DNA from: Psychrobacillus psychrodurans
GTDB lineage: Bacteria > Bacillota > Bacilli > Bacillales_A > Planococcaceae
Assembly: GCA_900114885.1 (NCBI GenBank)
Contig: FOUN01000002.1
Coordinates: 248,001-312,000 of the forward strand
Reading direction: 5' to 3'
Length of the DNA: 64,000 nucleotides
In this document: positions 52,531 through 60,990 of the stretch, piece by piece
How positions within the stretch are numbered: the stretch's first letter is position 1
Layout: every line of letters starts with the position of its first letter
The notes under the pieces: generated by a model
Told to the model about the DNA's origin: nothing
Database searches by the model: none
What the model saw: only the letters and a program-made list of their open reading frames with translations
Program-made: the position numbers and the translations under genes

Positions 52531-53886
52531 ATGAAGAAATTACCAATTGTATTTCATAAAAAAATACTCGTTTTAGGATTGGCGAAAAGTGGTACTGCTG
52601 CTGCAGAAATTCTTCATGATTTAGGAGCTTTTGTTACCGTAAATGATTCAAAGCCATTTGAGCAAAATGAAAACGCTCAGTATTTGTTGTCCAAAGGACT
52701 TACAGTTATTTGCGGAAGTCATCCGGAAGATCTTTTAGACGAAGGGTTTAGTCTTATCGTCAAGAACCCTGGGATACCTTATACAAATCCAGTCGTTGCA
52801 GAGGCAAATAAAAGAGGTATTCCAGTATGGACGGAGGTTGAACTAGCGTATCGTATTAGTGAAGCTCCTATGATAGGAATTACAGGATCAAATGGTAAGA
52901 CAACAACAACTACATTAATATTTGAAATGCTTGCAACTGCCAATAAAAAGCCGAAAATAGCTGGAAATATTGGGACGGTGGCAACTAGTGTTGCAAAAGA
53001 AGCAACAGAAGACAATATTATCGTCACTGAATTATCTTCGTTCCAACTCATGGGTACAGAAGACTTAAAGCCAAAAGTTTCTGTATTGCTTAACTTGTAT
53101 GAGGCACATCTAGATTATCATAGGGATTTTCAAGAATACACAGATGCTAAATTTAAAATTACCCAAAAACAAGATGCTAGCGATTGGCTAGTTTTTAATG
53201 GGGAACAGCAAATTGTAAAAGACTATGCCCAAAAAAGTAATGCATCCAAAATACCTTTCTATGTAAGTGGTAAAACAAAGGATGGTATTAGTGCGGATGA
53301 TTTATATGTTTACTGGAACGGTGAACAATTATTTAATAGATCAATCATCGCTCTACGAGGTAAACATAATTTAGAAAATGCATTAGCAGCTACTGCTACT
53401 GCACTAATGATGAATTGCTCTGTGGAAGCTATTATGCAAGTATTGTCGACGTTCCATGGAGTTAAGCATCGCACACAGTTTATCAGGGAGTGGAAGGGAC
53501 GTAAATTCTATAATGACTCAAAAGCTACCAATGCACTTGCTACTAAAAGTGCATTGGAAGGATTTACGGAGCCAGTTATATTAATAGCAGGTGGTGTGGA
53601 CCGTGGACATTCATTTGATGAATTAATACCATACTTAAATCGTGTGAAAGCATTAGTTCATTACGGAGCAACTAAAGACAGACTACAAAAGTTTGGAGAA
53701 GCACAGGGAATACCATCTGTAGTTAGTGTTCAAACATTAGGTGAAGCATTTGAAATGGCAACTGAGGTGTCATCTGAAGGGGATATCATATTATTATCTC
53801 CCTCTTGTGCAAGTTGGGACCAATATGAAAGCTTTGAGATACGTGGCGAAGAATTTATCAATCGAGTTATTTCTTTAGAAGAGTAA
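52531..53886 (+). CDS. murD: UDP-MurNAc-L-alanine:D-glutamate ligase MurD
   Basis: A 451-residue Mur ligase: Rossmann start ILVLGLAKSGTAAAEIL, ATP loop GITGSNGKTTTTTLIF (about 112-127), ELSSFQLM, LNLYEAHLDYH, HNLENALAATA and the C-terminal DSKATNALATKSALEG and LSPSCASWDQYESFEIRGEEF. It adds D-Glu to the stem peptide. It starts 2 nt after mraY, and spoVE follows by 16 nt. Confidence 0.96.
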   Translation: MKKLPIVFHKKILVLGLAKSGTAAAEILHDLGAFVTVNDSKPFEQNENAQYLLSKGLTVICGSHPEDLLDEGFSLIVKNPGIPYTNPVVAEANKRGIPVWTEVELAYRISEAPMIGITGSNGKTTTTTLIFEMLATANKKPKIAGNIGTVATSVAKEATEDNIIVTELSSFQLMGTEDLKPKVSVLLNLYEAHLDYHRDFQEYTDAKFKITQKQDASDWLVFNGEQQIVKDYAQKSNASKIPFYVSGKTKDGISADDLYVYWNGEQLFNRSIIALRGKHNLENALAATATALMMNCSVEAIMQVLSTFHGVKHRTQFIREWKGRKFYNDSKATNALATKSALEGFTEPVILIAGGVDRGHSFDELIPYLNRVKALVHYGATKDRLQKFGEAQGIPSVVSVQTLGEAFEMATEVSSEGDIILLSPSCASWDQYESFEIRGEEFINRVISLEE

Positions 53887-53902
53887 TGAAAGGATGACCT
53901 AA

Positions 53903-54997
53903 ACGAAAGATACAAGAAAATTTATTTTCCTATCTTCTGTACTGTTTTTATCCATCATAGGTATATTATTTGTTCATTCAGCCGGTTCCTATTGGAGCGA
54001 AGTCCATTATAAAGGACAAATGCCTTTTGCGTTAAAACAAGCTGCATATTTAGTTGTAGGGATCTTTGGTGCTTTTATTATTCAAAAATCGAGTTTCATA
54101 CGGTCAGATGGATTTTGGAAAGGTTTATATATAGTTGCAATTGTTATGCTAATCGGCGTTTTGATTCCAGGCATTGGAGTTGTTCGAAATGGATCTCAAA
54201 GCTGGATTTCACTTGGTTTTATGAACTTTCAACCAGCTGAGTTAGCTAAAATAGCTGTTTTAGGAGTTTTGGCAAGCACTCTTGCAAATGAAAAAAATTC
54301 TAGGATGAAAATGTATATTCAAAGTGCGGTTCTATTATTATTACCAATTGGCTTTATCATGGTACAACCAGATTTTGGTTCAGCATTTGTATTGGTTGTT
54401 GCTGTATTCTTTTTATTGTTCGCAGCAGGTCTTCCGTTTAAGTTCTTCCTCTGGATAGGCTTGAGTGGAATTATTGCTTTTGTGTTATTAATCGTTTCAG
54501 CACCATACAGACTTGTACGAATTCAAGCTTTTTTAGACCCTTGGAACGATCCTTTGGGCTCTGGGTTTCAAGCTATACAATCATTGCTTGCAATAGGTCC
54601 AGCCGGATTATTCGGGTTTGGTTATGGAAATAGCCGCCAGAAGTTTTTATATTTGCCGGAACCTCAAAATGATTTTATCTTTTCTATTCTATTAGAAGAG
54701 GCTGGTTTCATCGGAGGATTCATCATCGTACTTGCCTTTGTGACTTTCTTTACGACTAGTTTCACAATGGCTGCACGTGCAAAAACACGTGAACGCCAGC
54801 TGATGATTATCGGATTTACTTCCCTGTTGGCAGTACAGACATTTTTAAATATGGGGGTTGTTACTGGCCTGTTACCAGTAACAGGAGTGACTTTACCATT
54901 CATCAGTTATGGGGGATCTTCATTAGTGATGACATGGGGGATTATTGGAATTATTTTAAACTTAGCCAAAGAAACTGATAAAGAAGGGGGGCGGTAG
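53903..54997 (+). CDS. spoVE: SpoVE, SEDS glycosyltransferase (probable ACG start)
   Basis: A SEDS protein of 364 residues if read from ACG 53903 (B. subtilis SpoVE has 366). It has IPGIGVVRNGSQSWISLGFMNFQPAELAKI, PWNDPLGSGFQAIQSLLAIGP, YLPEPQNDFIFSILLEEAG and PVTGVTLPFISYGGSS. The frame upstream of the first ATG (54020) is open and encodes the missing first helix, FIFLSSVLFLSIIGILFVHSA. It contains no ATG, GTG or TTG. ACG lies 7 nt after AAAGGATG. Starting at 54020 would delete helix 1. SpoVE works with SpoVD in cortex synthesis. murG and murB, which follow in B. subtilis, are absent. Confidence 0.85.
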   Translation, partial: TKDTRKFIFLSSVLFLSIIGILFVHSAGSYWSEVHYKGQMPFALKQAAYLVVGIFGAFIIQKSSFIRSDGFWKGLYIVAIVMLIGVLIPGIGVVRNGSQSWISLGFMNFQPAELAKIAVLGVLASTLANEKNSRMKMYIQSAVLLLLPIGFIMVQPDFGSAFVLVVAVFFLLFAAGLPFKFFLWIGLSGIIAFVLLIVSAPYRLVRIQAFLDPWNDPLGSGFQAIQSLLAIGPAGLFGFGYGNSRQKFLYLPEPQNDFIFSILLEEAGFIGGFIIVLAFVTFFTTSFTMAARAKTRERQLMIIGFTSLLAVQTFLNMGVVTGLLPVTGVTLPFISYGGSSLVMTWGIIGIILNLAKETDKEGGR

Positions 54998-54998
54998 A

Positions 54999-55796
54999 AT
55001 GGAAAAAATTATTGATATTGAAGATCGTATACCTACACTAAAAGAGCGAAGAAGACGTAGAACAAACAAAAAATTTTCCATTCTACTTTTTCTCTTTGTA
55101 ACTACTTTGTTGATTGTTTTATATTTCCAATCATCTTATAGTCAAATTCAAACAATCTCATTAGATGGTGCAAAACTAGTTCCAGAGCAATTGTACATAG
55201 AAGAAAGTACATTGGTTACTGGTGAATCGATGTGGAGTTTTAATGAAAGTAAAATAGAAAATCTATTGGCAGCGAATGCTTGGGTAGAATCTGTGCATGT
55301 CCAGCGAAAGTGGTTAACATCCGTTCATATACAGGTTAATGAGTTTAATCAAATAGGATACCTTGAGGATGGCGATTTTCTTCATATTATTTTAGAAAAT
55401 GGGCAGATTATTAAAACAGATGGACAAGTTATTCCTAAGGATGGTCCCATATTTACTGGGTTTGAAGATGAGAAAATTCGTCAAAGAATGATTAAAGAGT
55501 TAAAGCTCTTAGACAGTGAAGTGTTAACGGGTATTTCACAGATTAAATATACACCAACCGAAAACGATGCCTATTCTATTCAAGTGTATATGAATGATGG
55601 CAATGAAGTTCAAGCAATCATTCCATCATTTGGAGAGAAAATGAATTACTACCCGTCTATTGTTTCTCAACTAAATCCAGAAGTGAAAGGGATTGTAGAT
55701 TTAGAAGTAGGAACATTTTTTCAACCATATGTAGATGTGTACAATGTACCAGAAAAGGAGGAGGTTGTGGAAAATGAAGAAGACCAAACTCCTTAA
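54999..55796 (+). CDS. divIB: Cell division protein DivIB/FtsQ
   Basis: 265 residues: basic cytoplasmic tail KERRRRRTNKKF, one membrane helix (about 27-45), a POTRA domain (IQTISLDGAKLVPEQLYIEESTLV, about 49-72) and a beta domain ending with IVDLEVGTFFQPYVD. An acidic C-terminal tail of about 20 residues follows. It belongs to the FtsL-DivIC-DivIB divisome subcomplex. GAAGGGGGG precedes the ATG, one base after the spoVE stop. Confidence 0.92.
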   Translation: MEKIIDIEDRIPTLKERRRRRTNKKFSILLFLFVTTLLIVLYFQSSYSQIQTISLDGAKLVPEQLYIEESTLVTGESMWSFNESKIENLLAANAWVESVHVQRKWLTSVHIQVNEFNQIGYLEDGDFLHIILENGQIIKTDGQVIPKDGPIFTGFEDEKIRQRMIKELKLLDSEVLTGISQIKYTPTENDAYSIQVYMNDGNEVQAIIPSFGEKMNYYPSIVSQLNPEVKGIVDLEVGTFFQPYVDVYNVPEKEEVVENEEDQTP

Positions 55797-56499
55797 AGTA
55801 CCGTCTAGGGGACTTATTACTATATCGATGGTAAGTTTAGTGTTAGGATTTATACTTGCATATTCGTATAGCATCTCCTCAGATGACACAGATGAAAACG
55901 CTTCAGATGTCTCGGGGTTCCAACAGCAAGAAAAATATAGAGAAAAGTTAGTAGAACAAAAAGAACGAAATAAAGAACTAACGGAAGAAATTATCGTAAA
56001 GCAGCAAAAAGTTCGGGATTATGAACAATCTTTTGTAGAGAGTGAAGAAAGTGTGGAAGAGCTTGTTGAGGAAGCAGAATTACTTCGATTATTAATTGGT
56101 GATATTCCATCACAAGGAAAAGGAATTACTGTTTCGTTGGAAGATGGGGCATATAATCCTTCTCAAGAAAACCCAAATGATTACATTGTACATGAGAGTC
56201 ATGTTTTTAAAGTGATCAATGAATTAAAAATATCAGGTGCAGAGGCTATATCGATTAATGGTCAGCGGCTTCACGCAAACTCCTATATACGATGTACTGG
56301 ACCTGTAATTGTGGTTGATGGGAAAACCTTTCCTGCCCCATTTACAATAGAAGCAGTAGGAGATCCCAAAGTTTTATTCGCCTCCGTAAACTTAGGTGGA
56401 GGCGTTGTAGATCAACTTACTAGTGATAATATAGTGGTAACCGTCGGAGAAAAAGATTTAATAACTATGCCTGCTTTAAGGGATGATGATTATAGCTAA
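55774..56499 (+). CDS. ylxW: YlxW, DUF881 family protein
   Basis: 241 residues: N-terminal membrane anchor (about 14-31), coiled coil (about 50-105) and the DUF881 domain (about 110-235; GKGITVSLEDGAYNPSQENPNDYIVHESH and GAEAISINGQRL). The function is unknown; it is conserved between divIB and sbp. ATG 55774 follows GGAGGAGG and overlaps the divIB end by 23 nt. Confidence 0.88.
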   Translation: MKKTKLLKVPSRGLITISMVSLVLGFILAYSYSISSDDTDENASDVSGFQQQEKYREKLVEQKERNKELTEEIIVKQQKVRDYEQSFVESEESVEELVEEAELLRLLIGDIPSQGKGITVSLEDGAYNPSQENPNDYIVHESHVFKVINELKISGAEAISINGQRLHANSYIRCTGPVIVVDGKTFPAPFTIEAVGDPKVLFASVNLGGGVVDQLTSDNIVVTVGEKDLITMPALRDDDYS

Positions 56500-56517
56500 C
56501 CAAAAGGAGGCCGAATA

Positions 56518-57240
56518 ATGAAAAAAACCGTCTATATTCGGTTCACCATAATTTTGTTAATAGTGGGTTTTATGTTAGCAGTACAATATAACACCGTTCA
56601 AAATCCAGAAACTAGAGACACACGAGACATATGGGCTATTCGTCAAGAATTGTCCAAAGAAACTGAAACACACTCAGAGTTACTATCTGAAGTATATATG
56701 TTAGATCAGACAATCCTTAAATATGGGAATATGGTGAGTGAAAGTGCTGCGTTTGCTTTAGAGGATACAGTGGTGCAACTAAAGGAAGATATTGGTCTAG
56801 TAGATTATACTGGTCCAGGGCTTACTATTAAAGTAGAACCATCCTTAGAAAGCATTGCACTTGGACAACCTGTAGAAGGTATTTCACCAGACCTACTTAT
56901 TCGTCTAATCAATGAAATCAATCGTTTTAAAGCTAAAGATATTGAAGTTGACGGTAAACGTATAATATATTCTTCACCAATAAGAGATGTAAATGGTAAA
57001 ACTACAGTGAATAATATACCTGTAAGAAATGCTCCATTTATGATCAGAATTGGAACTTCTACCTATGATGAGGCACAAAAAATGTACAATCAGTTAGAGG
57101 CTTCTACAATCGGTGATGACTTCTATATTGATAATTTAAAACTTAAGATTGGTGAGCCAGAGCAGATTATCAGGATTTCAGCTTATGACCAACCAGTGAA
57201 CAATCATTTCTTAAAAGAAGTACCAGAAGGGGAGTCATGA
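56518..57240 (+). CDS. ylxX: YlxX, second DUF881 family protein
   Basis: 240 residues with the same plan as its upstream paralogue: anchor helix (about 5-22), coiled coil (about 35-85) and DUF881 domain with YTGPGLTIKVEPS and LLIRLINEINRFKAKDIEVDGKRI. It arose by tandem duplication in Bacillales. AAAGGAGG precedes the ATG. sbp starts one base after its stop. Confidence 0.88.
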   Translation: MKKTVYIRFTIILLIVGFMLAVQYNTVQNPETRDTRDIWAIRQELSKETETHSELLSEVYMLDQTILKYGNMVSESAAFALEDTVVQLKEDIGLVDYTGPGLTIKVEPSLESIALGQPVEGISPDLLIRLINEINRFKAKDIEVDGKRIIYSSPIRDVNGKTTVNNIPVRNAPFMIRIGTSTYDEAQKMYNQLEASTIGDDFYIDNLKLKIGEPEQIIRISAYDQPVNNHFLKEVPEGES

Positions 57241-57241
57241 A

Positions 57242-57592
57242 ATGTGGTTGCCATTATTAGGACTGATACTTGGGATTTCCCTCGGTTTATTAACTGAAAT
57301 GCAGGTTCCAGAAATATATGAAAGCTATTTATCAATAGCAGTATTGGCTGCACTTGATACTTTATTTGGTGGAATACGTGCCCATTTACAGCATGTTTAT
57401 GATGATAAAGTATTTGTTTCAGGATTTTTCTTCAACATTGCTCTTGCTGCAGCTCTAGCATTTTTAGGAGTCCATTTAGGGATAGATTTATACTTGGCTG
57501 CAATTTTTGCGTTTGGAGTACGATTATTTCAAAATATAGCAGTTATTCGTCGAATAATGTTAACCAAATGGTCAGAAAGAAAAAAACAATAG
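57242..57592 (+). CDS. sbp: Small basic protein Sbp (DUF1290)
   Basis: 116 residues with three or four membrane helices; LLGLILGISLGLLTEMQVPEIYESYLSIAVLAALDTLFGGIRA is the family signature. The tail RRIMLTKWSERKKQ is basic. The function is unknown, but the gene nearly always precedes ftsA. It has GGGGAG upstream. Confidence 0.9.
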   Translation: MWLPLLGLILGISLGLLTEMQVPEIYESYLSIAVLAALDTLFGGIRAHLQHVYDDKVFVSGFFFNIALAAALAFLGVHLGIDLYLAAIFAFGVRLFQNIAVIRRIMLTKWSERKKQ

Positions 57593-57606
57593 ATTTTATA
57601 TAGTAA

Positions 57607-57635
57607 TTGACTATTTCTTTAGAAAATTTTAGACT
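57607..57635 (+). promoter_or_regulatory. Candidate sigma-A promoter of ftsAZ
   Basis: TTGACT, 17-bp spacer, TAGACT (5 of 6 and 4 of 6), 57 nt before ftsA in the 99-nt sbp-ftsA gap. B. subtilis also has promoters in this gap. No clear sigma-H site was found. Confidence 0.55.
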
Positions 57636-57691
57636 TTATACTATTTTTACACTAGAATAATAAATAAAGAGTTTACAGGAGGTGCCACGGG

Positions 57692-58981
57692 TTGAATCAA
57701 TCAGAATTATACGTATCACTAGATATTGGGTCGTCATCAATCAAGGTCTTAATAGGCGAAATGAATGATGACTCGCTGCATGTAATAGGTGTAGGAAATG
57801 TTAAATCAAATGGAATAAGAAAAGGCACCATTGTGGATATAGATGCAACCGTACAATCTATAAAAAAAGCTGTTAATGAAGCCGAAAGAATGATTGGTAT
57901 GTCTATTAATGAAATAGTATTAGGCATCCCAGCAAATATGGCGAATATACAAAATGTTAAAGGAGTAGTCGCTGTTAATCGTGAGGATAGAGAAATTACG
58001 GATGGAGACTTAGAACGTGTGATTGAGTCTGCTCAAGTAATGTCTATTCCTCCTGAGAGAGAGCTTATTAATATAGCACCAAAACAGTTTATCGTCGATC
58101 ACTTAGAGGAAATTAAAGATCCAAGAGGGATGATTGGCACCCGCTTAGAATTAGACGGTATTATGATGACTACATCCAAAACAATTTTACATAACGTGTT
58201 AAGATGTGTGGAAAGAGCTGGTCTCCAAATAAGGGAGATTTATTTGCAACCTTTAGCTGGTGGTCATTTTGCATTAACTGAAGATGAAAAAAATCATGGC
58301 ACTGCTTATATTGATATAGGCGGGGGTTCCACAACGATTGCCATTTTTAATGAAGGTCATTTAATCAATACTTCTGTTATTCCGGTAGGTGGAGATCATA
58401 TTACAAAAGATTTATCTATTGTACTGAAAACACCAACCGAACAAGCAGAAATGATTAAACTAAAATATGGACATGCATTCTATGATGATGCTTCGGATGA
58501 TGAATTATTTGAAGTACCTGTAATAGGAGCTGATATGAAGGAACAATACTCGCAACGCTATATTGCTGAAATCATCGGAGTTCGACTTGAAGAGCTATTT
58601 GAACTAGTTCTGGAAGAATTCTATCGACTTGGTTTACAAGACTTACCAGGAGGAGTAGTGATTACTGGCGGAGTTTCTAAACTGGAAGGCTTAGGTCAGT
58701 TGGCAAGACATATACTCCAAACAAGAGTAAGACTATATACTCCAGATTATATTGGGGTTCGTGAGCCACAATATACGACTGCAGTTGGTCTTATAAGATA
58801 TGCCTATAAAGAAGATCTTTTCTATGGTAAAATTGGTAGTAGCCATGCATTAGCGCATTCGGTTCCAAATGAAACAGTTGCGGTGTCTAAAAAACAAAAA
58901 CAAACTGCGCAAACAACCAATGAACACAAAGATAGCCCAATGACAAAAGCAAAAAGATTTTTTGACAAGTTTTTCGAATAA
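57692..58981 (+). CDS. ftsA: Cell division protein FtsA
   Basis: A 429-residue actin-fold ATPase that tethers FtsZ to the membrane. It has LYVSLDIGSSSIKVLIGEM (phosphate 1, residues 5-23), the 1C domain, HGTAYIDIGGGSTTIAIF (phosphate 2, about 206), VITGGVSKLEGL (adenosine motif, about 327) and a C-terminal amphipathic helix, MTKAKRFFDKFF. The start is TTG 57692 behind AGGAGGTG. ftsZ follows by 42 nt. Confidence 0.96.
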   Translation: MNQSELYVSLDIGSSSIKVLIGEMNDDSLHVIGVGNVKSNGIRKGTIVDIDATVQSIKKAVNEAERMIGMSINEIVLGIPANMANIQNVKGVVAVNREDREITDGDLERVIESAQVMSIPPERELINIAPKQFIVDHLEEIKDPRGMIGTRLELDGIMMTTSKTILHNVLRCVERAGLQIREIYLQPLAGGHFALTEDEKNHGTAYIDIGGGSTTIAIFNEGHLINTSVIPVGGDHITKDLSIVLKTPTEQAEMIKLKYGHAFYDDASDDELFEVPVIGADMKEQYSQRYIAEIIGVRLEELFELVLEEFYRLGLQDLPGGVVITGGVSKLEGLGQLARHILQTRVRLYTPDYIGVREPQYTTAVGLIRYAYKEDLFYGKIGSSHALAHSVPNETVAVSKKQKQTAQTTNEHKDSPMTKAKRFFDKFFE

Positions 58982-59023
58982 CAAACCCTTTATCATAGCA
59001 GAGAGAGCATAGGAGGCAATAGC

Positions 59024-60178
59024 ATGTTAGAATTTGAAACAAATGAAGATCAATTAGCGATCATTAAAGTTATTGGAGTAGGTGGTGGCGGTAACAACGC
59101 TGTAAATCGAATGATTGAACACGGTGTTCAAGGAGTAGATTTTATTGCTGTTAATACAGATGCACAAGCTCTCAATATGTCAAAAGCCGAAGTAAAACTA
59201 CAAATTGGTGGAAAACTAACTCGCGGTCTTGGTGCAGGAGCGAATCCTGAGGTAGGGAAAAAAGCTGCGGAAGAAAGTAAAGAACTGATAGAAGAAGCTT
59301 TAAGAGGCGCAGATATGGTATTTGTCACAGCAGGTATGGGTGGCGGTACAGGTACTGGAGCAGCACCAGTCATTGCTCAAATTGCACGTGATTTAGGGGC
59401 ATTAACAGTTGGGGTAGTAACACGTCCATTTACTTTTGAAGGTCGTAAACGTTCTACACAAGCAGTTGGTGGTATTAGCATGATGAAAGAGTCAGTTGAT
59501 ACGTTAATCGTCATTCCAAATGACCGTTTGTTAGAAATCGTAGATAAAAACACACCAATGCTAGAAGCTTTCAGAGAAGCGGATAATGTACTACGTCAAG
59601 GGGTTCAAGGTATTTCTGATTTGATCGCAGTACCTGGTCTTATCAATCTTGACTTTGCAGATGTTAAAACAATTATGTCTAACAAAGGTGCAGCACTTAT
59701 GGGTATCGGTATTTCTGCAGGAGAAAATCGTGCTGCAGAAGCTGCGAAAAAGGCTATTTCAAGTCCACTTCTTGAAACATCAATTGATGGAGCAACTGGT
59801 GTCTTGATGAATATTACTGGTGGTTCAAACTTAAGTCTGTTTGAAGTTCAAGAAGCGGCTGATATTGTTGCCTCTGCTTCAGATGAAGAAGTTAATATGA
59901 TATTCGGTTCGGTTATCAATGATAACTTGAAAGATGAAATAGTTGTTACGGTAATTGCAACTGGATTCAACGAAGAACTTATCACACAAAAACAACCTCG
60001 AAGCACAGGTTTCGGTGGCAGCAGAACGCCACAACCATCTGTAGCACCAATCCGAGAACAGCGTAAAGAAGAAGTGCAACAACAAGCACCTCAACAAGAA
60101 CGACATGTATCTCATAACCAACAAGAGGATGCATTAGATATCCCAACTTTCTTAAGAAATCGTCAACGTAGAAACTAA
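59024..60178 (+). CDS. ftsZ: Cell division protein FtsZ
   Basis: A 384-residue tubulin homologue. The GTP-binding motif is [19 protein letters not shown] (about 101-119), with N-terminal [14 protein letters not shown] and the T7 loop [14 protein letters not shown] (about 202-215). A Gln-rich linker (about 318-365) leads to the C-terminal conserved peptide [13 protein letters not shown], which binds FtsA and other partners. AGGAGG lies upstream. A strong terminator closes the cluster. Confidence 0.98.
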   Translation: MLEFETNEDQLAIIKVIGVGGGGNNAVNRMIEHGVQGVDFIAVNTDAQALNMSKAEVKLQIGGKLTRGLGAGANPEVGKKAAEESKELIEEALRGADMVFVTAGMGGGTGTGAAPVIAQIARDLGALTVGVVTRPFTFEGRKRSTQAVGGISMMKESVDTLIVIPNDRLLEIVDKNTPMLEAFREADNVLRQGVQGISDLIAVPGLINLDFADVKTIMSNKGAALMGIGISAGENRAAEAAKKAISSPLLETSIDGATGVLMNITGGSNLSLFEVQEAADIVASASDEEVNMIFGSVINDNLKDEIVVTVIATGFNEELITQKQPRSTGFGGSRTPQPSVAPIREQRKEEVQQQAPQQERHVSHNQQEDALDIPTFLRNRQRRN

Positions 60179-60188
60179 TATAAAGATT

Positions 60189-60214
60189 AAAGCAATCACT
60201 TCGGTGGTTGCTTT
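60189..60214 (+). terminator. Terminator of ftsAZ
   Basis: AAAGCAATCAC pairs with GTGGTTGCTTT around a stable TTCG tetraloop, then a T-run. Confidence 0.93.
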
Positions 60215-60360
60215 TTTTGAATAAAGTATAATTTGTTAAAAGGACTCCTTATAAATTAGGAATATTCCAGTCGAAACAGTGAATAGAAACACCTATTAGT
60301 AGTATGGTTCTACATGTTTTGGCCATGAATCGATAAAAGTTTGTAAAAGTTTTCCACTAC

Positions 60361-60472
60361 GCAAGTAAAAGGTAATAGTCCGCAAGTAAATATAGACTTA
60401 GAGCAAGTAAAACTTTAAGACCGCAAGTAAGCCACTGATGGGAGCAAGTAAACAATAGGTGAGAGCAAGTAA
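60361..60472 (+). repeat. 21-bp periodic GCAAGTAA array, module R2 (copy 3)
   Basis: Perfect GCAAGTAA octamers begin at 60361, 60382, 60403, 60423, 60444 and 60465: steps of 21, 21, 20, 21 and 21 bp. The dinucleotide before the octamer alternates CC, GA, CC, GA, GA. Spacer sequences match unit by unit with the other two arrays. The minus-strand frame through it reads a pseudo-heptad with LLA repeats and is not considered coding. Confidence 0.95.
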
Positions 60473-60664
60473 GGAGATATTAAGATCAAATTCTGTATTA
60501 AATATAAGGATATTTTTTGATTGCTGAGATAAAATTAAATTTTTGGTAATTTGAGTGGTATAGAATACAAAGATTACATACAGAGAGGTTAGATTTGGGT
60601 TATCAAGCATCCAAAAAGGCATTTCTTATATATTTCTACACTAAGAAAAAAGTATACGACAAAA

Positions 60665-60880
60665 AATAGCTGGTATTTGCCTTATAGATTAACGGTAGAG
60701 CTCCCGAAATTTTATTTTCGGGAGCTCCCTCTTTGAATTGAAGAGTATCTTATCTTTTGTTATCCCAAAAAGCACTAACCTGTTATAAGGGTGACGGACA
60801 GAAAAATGCCATAAAACTACTGAGAAAACAGATGCTGGTGGTGACGTTCAGTCACCACCAGCCTAATTGGCATCTTTTTT
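60665..60880 (+). repeat. Structured intergenic element, module R3 (copy 7)
   Basis: Starts with a perfect 12-bp hairpin, GAGCTCCCGAAA (60698-60709) with its complement (60716-60727). GCACTAACCTGTTATAAGGG, GTGACGGACAG and AATGCCATAA follow. Then comes a 12-bp stem, GCTGGTGGTGAC (60834-60845) with 60851-60862, flanked by AGATGC / GCATCT, and a run of T. In this copy the variable hairpin itself looks like an intrinsic terminator. It lies between ftsZ and spoIIGA. Confidence 0.72.
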
Positions 60881-60902
60881 TGTATTTCTTAACTCTTATT
60901 AT

Positions 60903-60970
60903 TTGTCGTAAAAAAAGAACGTTTTTGAACGGTCTTTTGACAAATTTCTTAAACTTTAGATGCTAAGCTT
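60903..60970 (+). promoter_or_regulatory. Candidate Spo0A-controlled promoter of spoIIGA-sigE
   Basis: TTGTCGTA (60903-60910) matches the 0A box TTGTCGAA at 7 of 8. TTTGACAA (60936-60943) matches its reverse form TTCGACAA at 7 of 8 and overlaps a minus-35, TTGACA (60937-60942). B. subtilis spoIIG has the same overlap and an unusual spacing of about 22 bp. Here the best minus-10 at that distance, TAAGCT (60964-60969), is poor. Confidence 0.5.
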
Positions 60971-60990
60971 TAGTCAAAAGGAGGGAAACT

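Noticed and set aside
60398-60622. 74-codon minus-strand open frame with LLA repeats
   Set aside because: The repeating peptide is produced by the 21-bp GCAAGTAA array read in reverse; no ribosome binding site or homology supports it.
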